This document shows positions 17,894 through 24,890 of a stretch of DNA of 64,000 nucleotides, one piece after another. Made by a program: the position numbers and the translations under genes. Within the stretch, counting starts at the first letter, position 1; each line of letters opens with the position of its first letter. The notes beneath the pieces are model-generated. The model did not search any database, was not told the origin of the DNA, and saw only the letters and a program-made list of their open reading frames with translations. The stretch covers positions 1,240,001 to 1,304,000 of the forward strand of contig AAXX01000001.1 in assembly GCA_000169355.1 (NCBI GenBank), read 5' to 3'. Origin of the DNA: Flavobacteria bacterium BAL38 (GTDB lineage Bacteria > Bacteroidota > Bacteroidia > Flavobacteriales > Flavobacteriaceae).

Positions 17894-18304
17894 TTAGCAA
17901 AATTCGTTATATGCGTCTTTTAAATTTTCAGCAATTAATTCAGCCGGACGACCTTCAATGTGATGACGTTCTAACATGTGAACCAATTCACCATTTTTAA
18001 ACAAAGCCATACATGGCGATGATGGAGGAAAAGGAAACATGTGTTGGCGTGCTGCATCAACAGCATCTTTATCAACACCAGCAAAAACAGTTACTAATTG
18101 AGAAGGTTTTTTAGTGCCATCTAAACTCATTTTTGCTCCCGGACGTGCATTTCTGGCAGCACAACCACAAACTGAGTTAATAACTACTAAAGTTGTTCCT
18201 TCGTTTTTTAAAGCATTTTCTACTGCTTCTGCGTTATATAATTCTTGAAAACCAGCCTCTGTTAATTCAGCGCGCATAGGTTTTACCATTTCTTCTGGAT
18301 ACAT
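17894..18304 (-). CDS. BrxA/BrxB family bacilliredoxin
   Basis: A 136-residue thioredoxin-like protein of the YphP/YqiW family. The redox motif is CGC in [13 protein letters not shown] (C46, C48), a family hallmark, and [16 protein letters not shown] near the C-terminus is also conserved. These proteins reduce mixed disulfides of low-molecular-weight thiols on proteins. Because Bacteroidetes are not known as bacillithiol users in general, the physiological thiol here is uncertain. It has its own -7 box (TAACTTTG at 18334-18341, minus strand) and terminator. Confidence 0.92.
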   Translation of the reverse strand: MYPEEMVKPMRAELTEAGFQELYNAEAVENALKNEGTTLVVINSVCGCAARNARPGAKMSLDGTKKPSQLVTVFAGVDKDAVDAARQHMFPFPPSSPCMALFKNGELVHMLERHHIEGRPAELIAENLKDAYNEFC

Positions 18305-18333
18305 AATTTGTCTTATTATAAGTTAACGAGTGG

Positions 18334-18341
18334 CAAAGTTA
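18334..18341 (-). promoter_or_regulatory. -7 box TAACTTTG of the bacilliredoxin gene
   Basis: TAACTTTG on the minus strand fits TANNTTTG, 29 bp before the ATG. No TTG lies at 17-23 bp. Confidence 0.45.
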
Positions 18342-18413
18342 CAAAGTTTTTTGCTTGTTACAGAAAACCAATTCATAAAGATTTGTTATGTTTACATTTT
18401 TAAAATATATTAT

Positions 18414-18782
18414 ATGAATTTTTTAGCGGAACCTGATGAGTTTTATATTAAAATTGGATTTTTAATTATCTTTGTTATTGGTTATTTAATTATTCAGAAA
18501 ATAAACAACTTGAAATTGACTTTGCAGTATGTATTGTATTCATATGGAATTGCAATTTTACTTCTGTCGTTAAACATTTCTCATATTTTTCCAGGATTTC
18601 CAAATGATGTTTCAGAACTAGAAAACAAGAAAAAATTACTTTATCATTTGCAAAAAAATAATGATACTCTTGTTGAAATTACTGAAGCTTTTCGTGATTT
18701 AGTTTTAATAACATTTTTATTTTTGGTTGCGATTATTTCTAAAATCATCAAGTATTTTAAATTAGAAAATTCTCCCAAATAA
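18414..18782 (+). CDS. hypothetical membrane protein
   Basis: A 122-residue protein with three predicted membrane helices (around residues 12-28, 37-58 and 98-115) separated by a Lys/Glu-rich loop. No family is recognised. The chosen ATG gives MNFLAEPDEFY; in-frame codons before it overlap the likely bacilliredoxin promoter and lack an ATG until 18330. Its last 21 bp overlap the 3' end of the convergent lycopene cyclase gene. Confidence 0.6.
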   Translation: MNFLAEPDEFYIKIGFLIIFVIGYLIIQKINNLKLTLQYVLYSYGIAILLLSLNISHIFPGFPNDVSELENKKKLLYHLQKNNDTLVEITEAFRDLVLITFLFLVAIISKIIKYFKLENSPK

Positions 18783-19940
18783 AGCCTTTATAAATAATAT
18801 TTTTGGGCATTTCCAAATGACTTGTAAATCTTCCCAGATTGAAGTTTCTTCATCTAAAAATTTAAAAATTACAGTTGAACTTCCTTTTTTAAACATCGAA
18901 GAAAATATCTTAGAACCTAATTCGTTTTTTGAGCTTAAAATATCCAATAATAACAAATCATAGAACCAAAATTTATCTTTCTTATGAAATTTCGTGAAGT
19001 CAGTTTCTGATTTTAGAAATTGAACTAAAGCTTTTGATTTTTTGGATGCATTTTTAAAAGTATATCCTGTACTCGCTTTTGTCCAACCGCCAGCCGAACC
19101 AATATTGATAATGTTTTTCGTATTGTGTTTCCAAAAAGGGTAACACGTCATCGGAATATTTCCTTGTTCTTTTTCGATGATTTCGTATTCTGTTATTCCG
19201 AGATTTTGAATGTATTTCTGAATTTCCAGTTCATATTCCTCTTTTAAAAGTAAGTCTTTTGAAAACAAGGTATATTCTAACAAAGCTTCAGTTGAAGATG
19301 TTGGTAAAACATACATAAAACGCGTATTGCCTTTTTGTTCCACCGAAAAATCCATAAATGTGGCACAGTTTGGACTGAAAACAGCTTCTTTGCTTTTGAT
19401 AAACCAACCTATAAAGTGTTGTTGAATTAAAGGGAATTTGGTTTGTGATATTACAACTTCTGGATTTATTCTGCTATGCTCCATACAGTTCGACCTTTGG
19501 TCTTGGGTGTAAATCGAATTTAAAATTTTGTTGCAAGTGAAGGATTCTTCTTTGGTTTTTACAACACAATGATTGCCTAATTCTGTAAAATCAACTACTT
19601 TTTGATTTAAAAAATGAATGTTTTTATGTTCGGAAATTTTCTTGAAAACTAATTCGTAAAAATCTAATCCATTGATTTTATTGTATTGATAAGGCGCTAA
19701 TTCTAAAACACGATTGAATTTCTCATTTGCAAAAACAGCTTGATTCCATTTTTTGGATACGATTTCATCAAATAAATTATTTTCATCCCAAAAACACCAC
19801 GTTCTATCGTTAACTTTTTTAGCATTCGCATCAATTAACAAAATCGATTTATCATCAAATTTTCCAGATACAAGCATTTCATACACGGTCATTAAAGCCG
19901 ATAATCCTGAACCTGTGAAAATGTAATGATAGTGTTGCAT
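18762..19940 (-). CDS. crtY: lycopene beta-cyclase
   Basis: Flavoprotein of 392 residues that cyclises the ends of lycopene to beta-ionone rings, giving beta-carotene on the way to zeaxanthin-type pigments. The N-terminal dinucleotide motif is YIFTGSGLSAL, followed by LLIDANAKKVNDRTWCFWD, the pattern typical of CrtY. Other carotenoid genes (crtB, crtI, crtZ) are not in the window. It starts 1 bp after the stop of the outer-membrane transporter-like gene and is thus cotranscribed with a gene that has metal-regulator operators in its promoter. Confidence 0.92.
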   Translation of the reverse strand: MQHYHYIFTGSGLSALMTVYEMLVSGKFDDKSILLIDANAKKVNDRTWCFWDENNLFDEIVSKKWNQAVFANEKFNRVLELAPYQYNKINGLDFYELVFKKISEHKNIHFLNQKVVDFTELGNHCVVKTKEESFTCNKILNSIYTQDQRSNCMEHSRINPEVVISQTKFPLIQQHFIGWFIKSKEAVFSPNCATFMDFSVEQKGNTRFMYVLPTSSTEALLEYTLFSKDLLLKEEYELEIQKYIQNLGITEYEIIEKEQGNIPMTCYPFWKHNTKNIINIGSAGGWTKASTGYTFKNASKKSKALVQFLKSETDFTKFHKKDKFWFYDLLLLDILSSKNELGSKIFSSMFKKGSSTVIFKFLDEETSIWEDLQVIWKCPKILFIKALFGRIF

Positions 19941-19941
19941 G

Positions 19942-20679
19942 TTAGATTCGAAATGAAAAACCTAAAGATAAATAATATTTTGGGGCGTTTTTTGTAATTC
20001 CAACACCCGAAGACAAATCTAACATAAAATTATTGCTTATCAAATAAGTAAATCCACCATCTACACTGTGATATGCTTTTTGATTTTCTGGAGCAAATCC
20101 AAATAGTTCAATATATGATCCCATCTTTTCTGAAATAGCAAATCCCGATGAAATAGTATATAAGAAAGTTGGGTTTGGTAACATTCCATCCCATTCAGCC
20201 CCTAAATTATATCCAATGCTCACTTTTTTAGTTAGTGTGTGTTGCATGGTAAATCTAAATTGAGGTGCAATTGTATTTGATTTAAAATGAGTTGAAGCAA
20301 CATTAGGTAAGCCAATATGAGCTATAAAAGAAGTTTTCGGCAGTAAACCTTTTTCCTCCGCTAGTTTCGTTTTAAATCCTATAAGTGTTGAAGGAAATCC
20401 TGCTTGTATTATGTTCTTGTTTTTTTGATTATCAAATCCTGTTATTAACCTTATTTCTAGAATATCATTTACACCATATTTTATAAGTATCGTTGGCAGA
20501 TTTGAACTAGAAACATCATTATTTTCTTTTTGATAATTAAATCCAGTTTCAATTTGCAGCATGTTTTTTGGAACAATTGCAGGTGTTTCAGTTTGATCAG
20601 GTCTATCTGTTTGAATGGATTCTTGAGCTTGTATAAAGTTTGAAATTAAAATTGCAAAGCACAAATATTTCTTTATCAT
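19942..20679 (-). CDS. putative outer-membrane transporter (MetA/phenol-degradation-like family)
   Basis: A 245-residue secreted protein with a signal peptide (MIKKYLCFAILISNFIQAQ). The mature start SIQTDRPDQTETPAIVP is characteristic of a family of predicted outer-membrane beta-barrel transporters; the rest has alternating strand patterns and ends in a Phe-rich strand (YYLSLGFSFRI). Codons in frame extend upstream to 20718, but the ATG at 20679 gives the signal peptide. Two tandem DtxR-type operators overlap its promoter, so expression is probably metal-controlled. The transported compound is unknown. Confidence 0.8.
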   Translation of the reverse strand: MIKKYLCFAILISNFIQAQESIQTDRPDQTETPAIVPKNMLQIETGFNYQKENNDVSSSNLPTILIKYGVNDILEIRLITGFDNQKNKNIIQAGFPSTLIGFKTKLAEEKGLLPKTSFIAHIGLPNVASTHFKSNTIAPQFRFTMQHTLTKKVSIGYNLGAEWDGMLPNPTFLYTISSGFAISEKMGSYIELFGFAPENQKAYHSVDGGFTYLISNNFMLDLSSGVGITKNAPKYYLSLGFSFRI

Positions 20680-20688
20680 AAAATTAAA

Positions 20689-20725
20689 TTTAGACAAAAC
20701 TAAAAAAAATTTAGACAAAACTAAA
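20689..20725. promoter_or_regulatory. tandem DtxR-type operators in the divergent transporter/regulator promoter
   Basis: Two identical 16-bp sites, TTTAGACAAAACTAAA at 20689-20704 and 20710-20725, start 21 bp apart (two helical turns). Each is TTTAG-N6-CTAAA. On the minus strand each contains TAGTTTTG, a match to the -7 box of the 19942-20679 gene. Bound repressor would therefore block transcription. They also lie just upstream of the dtxR-like gene, so autoregulation is likely. Confidence 0.75.
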
Positions 20726-20735
20726 AAAATATATT

Positions 20736-20743
20736 TATATTTG
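20736..20743 (+). promoter_or_regulatory. -7 box TATATTTG of the DtxR-family regulator gene
   Basis: TATATTTG fits TANNTTTG, 15 bp before the ATG at 20759. The tandem operators lie where the -33 region would be. Confidence 0.6.
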
Positions 20744-20758
20744 TTTAAAATTTATAAA

Positions 20759-21406
20759 ATGACCATTTCCGAAGAAAATTACATTAAAGTTATTTATCAT
20801 TTATCATTGGTTTCTCCAAAAGGAGTAAATACGAATGCCATTGCAGGAATGTTAGATACAAAAGCTTCTTCTGTAACCGACATGCTAAAAAAACTTGCCG
20901 ATAAAAATTTAGTGACTTATCAAAAATACCAGGGAGTTACTTTAACAGAAAATGGGTTTTATGCAGCAAAAATGATTGTTAGAAAGCATCGTTTGTGGGA
21001 AGTTTTTTTAGTTGAAAAATTAAAATTTTCTTGGGATGAAGTGCATGAAATTGCAGAAGAATTAGAACATATTAAGTCGGAAAAGTTAATTAATAGATTA
21101 GATGATTTTTTAGGTTTTCCTTCTTTCGATCCTCATGGAGATCCAATACCAGATGAAAATGGAATTATAAAAAAAATGGATAAACATTTATTATCTGAAG
21201 CAGAAAGTAATGTAGAATATCATTGTGTTGGAGTAAAAGATTCCTCGGCAGAATTTTTGCAATATCTAGATAAGCAAAAAATTGCTTTAGGATCGGTTAT
21301 AAAAATAATTGAAAAAGAAGAATACGATAAAACGTTATCCATTTTAATTGATGGAAAAAAAATAATGTTATCAAATAAAATAGCAACTAATTTATACGTA
21401 CAATAA
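20759..21406 (+). CDS. DtxR/MntR family metal-dependent transcriptional regulator
   Basis: A 215-residue metal-sensing repressor. The N-terminus has the family winged helix (MTISEENYIKVIYHLS, then KASSVTDMLKKLADKNLV as recognition part). The middle carries the metal/dimerisation domain with HRLWEVFLVEKL, EVHEIAEELEHI and FDPHGDPIP, and the last 70 residues form a FeoA/SH3-like domain. A TTG at 20741 falls in the -7 box, so the ATG at 20759 is the start. It is 2 bp from a ZIP transporter gene and shares its promoter region with a divergent outer-membrane gene. Fe2+ or Mn2+ is the likely co-repressor; which one cannot be settled. Confidence 0.93.
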   Translation: MTISEENYIKVIYHLSLVSPKGVNTNAIAGMLDTKASSVTDMLKKLADKNLVTYQKYQGVTLTENGFYAAKMIVRKHRLWEVFLVEKLKFSWDEVHEIAEELEHIKSEKLINRLDDFLGFPSFDPHGDPIPDENGIIKKMDKHLLSEAESNVEYHCVGVKDSSAEFLQYLDKQKIALGSVIKIIEKEEYDKTLSILIDGKKIMLSNKIATNLYVQ

Positions 21407-21408
21407 TT

Positions 21409-22227
21409 ATGTTCCAATCAGTAATTAATTTTTTTGAAAGTATAGATCCTATTTTAGCCGCTTTATTAGCTACTACTTTTACTTGGGGTTTAACTGCTTT
21501 TGGCGCTTCGTTTGTGTTCTTTTTTAAGAATATGAATCGAGTAGTTCTAGACGGAATGCTTGGCTTTACAGGTGGTGTTATGATAGCTGCAAGTTTTTGG
21601 AGTTTACTAGCACCAGCCATTGAAATGAGCAAAGGCGATGGTTTTGAAAAAGTAATTCCTGCAGCTGTTGGGTTTGCTTTAGGAGCTCTTTTTATTTTTG
21701 GTTTAGACAAAGTTTTGCCTCACATGCACATTAACTTTAAAGAAACGGAAGGAATTAAATCGCCTTGGCAACGTACGACACTTTTAGTATTAGCTATAAC
21801 CTTACATAATATTCCAGAAGGATTAGCGGTAGGTGTTTTGTTTGGTGGTGTAGCTGCCGGTATTCCAGAAGCATCTATTGCAGGAGCTGTTACTTTGGCT
21901 ATTGGAATTGGAATTCAAAATTTTCCAGAAGGAATTGCCGTTTCTATGCCTTTGCGAAGAATGGGAATGAGTAGAATGAGAAGCTTTATGTATGGGCAGT
22001 CTTCTGCATTAGTAGAGCCTATTGCAGGAGTTTTAGGAGCAATTGCCGTTACTTTTTTTACACCATTATTGCCTTATGCACTAGCTTTTGCAGCTGGAGC
22101 TATGATTTTTGTTGTTGTTGAAGAGGTAATTCCTGAAACACAGCAAGATAAAAACACCGATATTGCAACATTAGGTTTAATAGGTGGGTTTATTGTAATG
22201 ATGGTTTTAGACGTGGCTTTAGGTTAA
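21409..22227 (+). CDS. ZIP family metal transporter
   Basis: A 272-residue inner-membrane divalent metal importer with about eight helices. The two metal-site helices are clear: LHNIPEGLAVG near residue 134 and QNFPEGIAVSMPL near residue 173. This is the bacterial ZupT/GufA type. It starts 2 bp after the regulator, so both form one operon and uptake is probably repressed when metal is abundant. Zn2+, Mn2+ and Fe2+ are all possible substrates. Confidence 0.92.
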   Translation: MFQSVINFFESIDPILAALLATTFTWGLTAFGASFVFFFKNMNRVVLDGMLGFTGGVMIAASFWSLLAPAIEMSKGDGFEKVIPAAVGFALGALFIFGLDKVLPHMHINFKETEGIKSPWQRTTLLVLAITLHNIPEGLAVGVLFGGVAAGIPEASIAGAVTLAIGIGIQNFPEGIAVSMPLRRMGMSRMRSFMYGQSSALVEPIAGVLGAIAVTFFTPLLPYALAFAAGAMIFVVVEEVIPETQQDKNTDIATLGLIGGFIVMMVLDVALG

Positions 22228-22352
22228 TGGCAAGCACAATCATCTCCGCAAGGCTTAGATTTCTTTTTGCGTTTTTTCCAAAAAAATTTCTTTACCAAAA
22301 AACCTACAGCTATTGCTAAAGAAAGATAAACTAAGATTTGTTGTATATCCAT
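22224..22352 (-). CDS. 42-residue FeoB-associated-type Cys-rich membrane protein
   Basis: A very short gene encoding one membrane helix (ILVYLSLAIAVGFLVKKFF), a basic stretch (WKKRKKKSK) and a Cys-rich tail ending CGDDCACH. This is the layout of small proteins annotated as FeoB-associated Cys-rich membrane proteins in Bacteroidetes. The tail could bind metal. It has an ATG start, overlaps the end of the convergent ZIP gene by 4 bp, and is bounded upstream by a bidirectional terminator. It lies 2.5 kb from feoB rather than next to it. Confidence 0.75.
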   Translation of the reverse strand: MDIQQILVYLSLAIAVGFLVKKFFWKKRKKKSKPCGDDCACH

Positions 22353-22364
22353 AGTACAAATGTA

Positions 22365-22401
22365 AAAAAAGCAATCTCAATAATCATGAGATTGCTTTTT
22401 T
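22365..22401. terminator. bidirectional terminator after the TonB-dependent receptor gene
   Basis: A 9-bp GC-containing stem (GCAATCTCA with TGAGATTGC) plus six flanking A-T pairs and a 7-base loop, with A-run left and T-run right. On the minus strand it closes the receptor transcript, 18 bp after the stop. Confidence 0.9.
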
Positions 22402-22418
22402 ATTCACAAAAAAAATTA

Positions 22419-24650
22419 TTAAAATTTAGCACCAATTGATAAAAAGAATGTTCTTCCTTCTCCAGGCAAAATACCAGGACCAGGATAACCACCAGCTCTT
22501 CTTGTTGCATACATTTCATCAGTTAAGTTGTTAATTCCTCCTCTAAGATTGTAATTTTTTAAGAATTTGTATTCGGCTGATAAATCTAATACATTGTATT
22601 TATCTAGTAATCCTGTTACACCATTTGCAGAAGGAGTTACTGTGTTATTGGCGTCTGTATAAATTTTACCCGACATTTTATATTGTAAAGTAGTAGAGAA
22701 GTTGTTTTTATTCCATCCTATCCCAAAATTATGAATGTAACGTGGCGCGTTTTCTACTCTATTTCCTTTCAGATTATTTTCAGTAATCACTACATTTGGT
22801 GCAGTTCCACTTGCTGAATATATTTTAAAGTCGGTATATCTTGAATCAATAAAACTAATAGTTGCAAAAAGGTCAATGTTCCCTAATCTGTTTTCAACTT
22901 CAAAAAATCTAGTAACATTTAAGTTTGCAAATCCTTCAATCCCTTTGTTTATAGTTTCGCCTAAGTTAGTTCTATACAAGAAAGTGCCTTCAGTAGGATC
23001 GTTGTTTACAAATTGTCTAACGCCACCAATTCGGTTGTTATATGAAAGATAAAACAAACTAAAATCAAAGTTTAAATAATTTTTAAAAGTTCCTCTGTAA
23101 CCTAAATCTGCATTAAAACCAGAAGCATCTTTTAAGTTAGGGTCAATTTGATCTGTAACAGCTGGAGGTGTAATATCTGAGAAAAGTACAGGTCTGTATG
23201 CTTGCGTAATGTTTGCATAGATATTTGTTGTGCCTAATTTATATTCTAATCCTAAACCAAATAATGGTTTACTTCTGCTGATTTCCTTTTCTTCAAATGG
23301 GACATCGTTTCCTGAAATAATTCCAAATCTACCACTTCCAGTCGAATTTATATATTCATAGCGCATTCCTGGTGTAGCACTAAAATTTTCAGTTAATTTA
23401 AATTGATTTTCAAAAAAGAGAGCCACGTTTTTAGTGTTAAAATCCAAGTCTCTTTGATATTTTCCATCTATATCTAGATTAAAATCTGATCCTGTTGTTC
23501 CTAAACCATTTTGTTTTCGGTTTGTATTTGCTTTGTAAATGCGAATACCAAATGCTAAATTATTTTCAATATTTCCTAATTTATATCTATACAGATTTCT
23601 GTTTTCTAAACCAAAATTCTGATAAGAATCTCTGTCTACTCTTCTGTTATCATAATCATTTGTAGCTGGATTAATAGCATCTGGATTATTTGGTGTAGCA
23701 GTAAAACCAACACTATTTCTCTCGGCTATTAATCCAAATAATTTCGTATTTGAGCTAAACTTATCATTAATTTTTGTGTCAAAGTTTAATGCAAATACAT
23801 TCCAAGGTGTTCCAAACCAGTTTCTTTCCCTGAAAGATTGTCTTGGATTATTATTGAATTGTTCGTCGGTTAAACCACCTGCTTGTTGCATTTGGTAATC
23901 CATGTTGGTGTATTCAGTAGAAATTTTTGTTTTTTCTGTAAAAGCATATTCTAAAAAGACATGAGAGTTTCTAACTTTGTATTGACTGTTTTCTCTCCAA
24001 CCATCAGCACTTCTTGAGTGATTGTATGCGTAGTAAGAAAATTTTCCAACTTTTCCTCCAATAGCATTATAGGAACTCATTAAGTTATAACTTCCAGTAG
24101 TGTTTTGTGTTTCAAATGAAAATTCCTTTTTTGTTTCTCTTTTTAAAACATAATTTAACATACCGCCAAATTGAGGTCCAAATTGTAAAGATGCACCTCC
24201 TCTAATTAATTCAAGAGATTCCACAGCTTCTAATGGTGGATTATAATAGGCTTCTGGATAACCAAAAACGTCAGATGAAATGTCATATCCGTTTTGTCTT
24301 GTATTTAATTCCCAACTTCTATTTGGACTTAAGCCTCTTACTCCTACGTTTATTTGAATTCCTGACCCTTCATTTTCCCAAACAGTAACTCCTGGAATTC
24401 TTGAGAAAACTTCACGAGCATTATTTGTTGTTAAGTTAGCAGTAATTTGACTTATTTTAATTACTTCATTTTTCTTTCCAGAAAATATTACATTTCCTTT
24501 TGTTTCAGGCATTCTCTCTGGACTTTGTTGTACAGGTGCGATTATTACAGTGTTTAATTTTACAATTGAATCATTAGGTTTAATTTCTTGAGATCTTGTA
24601 CTTTGTGAGACAACTAGGCTTGAAAACAAGGCTATAACTATATACTTCAT
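22419..24650 (-). CDS. TonB-dependent receptor (FecA-like siderophore/metal receptor)
   Basis: A 743-residue outer-membrane receptor. An N-terminal signal peptide is followed by a plug domain (NAREVFSRIPGVTVWENEGSG, then VGVRGLSPNRSWELNTRQNG and LELIRGGASLQFGPQFGG), and a 22-strand barrel ends in the aromatic strand RTFFLSIGAKF. The plug pattern is closest to FecA-type receptors. A promoter TTG-N20-TATTTTTG precedes it, with a DtxR-type site over the -33 box. Together with feoAB it probably takes up an iron chelate. The exact ligand cannot be inferred. Confidence 0.92.
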   Translation of the reverse strand: MKYIVIALFSSLVVSQSTRSQEIKPNDSIVKLNTVIIAPVQQSPERMPETKGNVIFSGKKNEVIKISQITANLTTNNAREVFSRIPGVTVWENEGSGIQINVGVRGLSPNRSWELNTRQNGYDISSDVFGYPEAYYNPPLEAVESLELIRGGASLQFGPQFGGMLNYVLKRETKKEFSFETQNTTGSYNLMSSYNAIGGKVGKFSYYAYNHSRSADGWRENSQYKVRNSHVFLEYAFTEKTKISTEYTNMDYQMQQAGGLTDEQFNNNPRQSFRERNWFGTPWNVFALNFDTKINDKFSSNTKLFGLIAERNSVGFTATPNNPDAINPATNDYDNRRVDRDSYQNFGLENRNLYRYKLGNIENNLAFGIRIYKANTNRKQNGLGTTGSDFNLDIDGKYQRDLDFNTKNVALFFENQFKLTENFSATPGMRYEYINSTGSGRFGIISGNDVPFEEKEISRSKPLFGLGLEYKLGTTNIYANITQAYRPVLFSDITPPAVTDQIDPNLKDASGFNADLGYRGTFKNYLNFDFSLFYLSYNNRIGGVRQFVNNDPTEGTFLYRTNLGETINKGIEGFANLNVTRFFEVENRLGNIDLFATISFIDSRYTDFKIYSASGTAPNVVITENNLKGNRVENAPRYIHNFGIGWNKNNFSTTLQYKMSGKIYTDANNTVTPSANGVTGLLDKYNVLDLSAEYKFLKNYNLRGGINNLTDEMYATRRAGGYPGPGILPGEGRTFFLSIGAKF

Positions 24651-24675
24651 TTTTATTTAGATTAATTCTACGCAG

Positions 24676-24706
24676 CAAAAATAATCACTAGTTTTTATTT
24701 AGACAA
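24676..24706 (-). promoter_or_regulatory. promoter of the TonB-dependent receptor gene
   Basis: On the minus strand TTG (24704-24706) and TATTTTTG (24676-24683) are separated by 20 bp, matching TTG-N17-23-TANNTTTG. The -7 box is 26 bp before the ATG. Confidence 0.8.
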
Positions 24707-24714
24707 ATTATAAA
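24698..24714. promoter_or_regulatory. DtxR-type operator overlapping the -33 box of the receptor promoter
   Basis: TTTAGACAAATTATAAA shares its first ten bases with the two operators at 20689-20725; its right arm is imperfect. It covers the TTG of the receptor promoter. Confidence 0.6.
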
Positions 24715-24861
24715 TAAGTTATTTTTGAATTACCTTACGAATTGTATAAAACAATATTTTTTAATAATTAATTTGATTTTTTTTAATTATTAAAGAAAAA
24801 AAAGTCAAAATAATTTACTTAAACTATTTTTATTTTAATGATAATTTAAAAAAACAACGCT

Positions 24862-24889
24862 TTAAATAGAAGATATTAAATAGAAGATA
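24862..24889. repeat. perfect 14-bp tandem duplication after feoB
   Basis: The unit TTAAATAGAAGATA occurs twice head to tail, ending 2 bp outside the feoB stop codon. It looks like a replication-slippage duplication. The rest of the 240-bp gap up to the TonB receptor gene holds only that gene's promoter and operator and A/T-rich sequence. Confidence 0.85.
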
Positions 24890-24890
24890 T

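Noticed and set aside
20741..20758. TTG start for the DtxR-family regulator
   Set aside because: The TTG is the end of the -7 box TATATTTG; the ATG at 20759 begins the conserved MTISEENYIK.
24651..24890. Small gene or RNA in the 240-bp feoB-TonB gap
   Set aside because: Apart from the receptor promoter, the operator and a 14-bp tandem repeat, the gap is A/T-rich without a convincing open frame or structured RNA.
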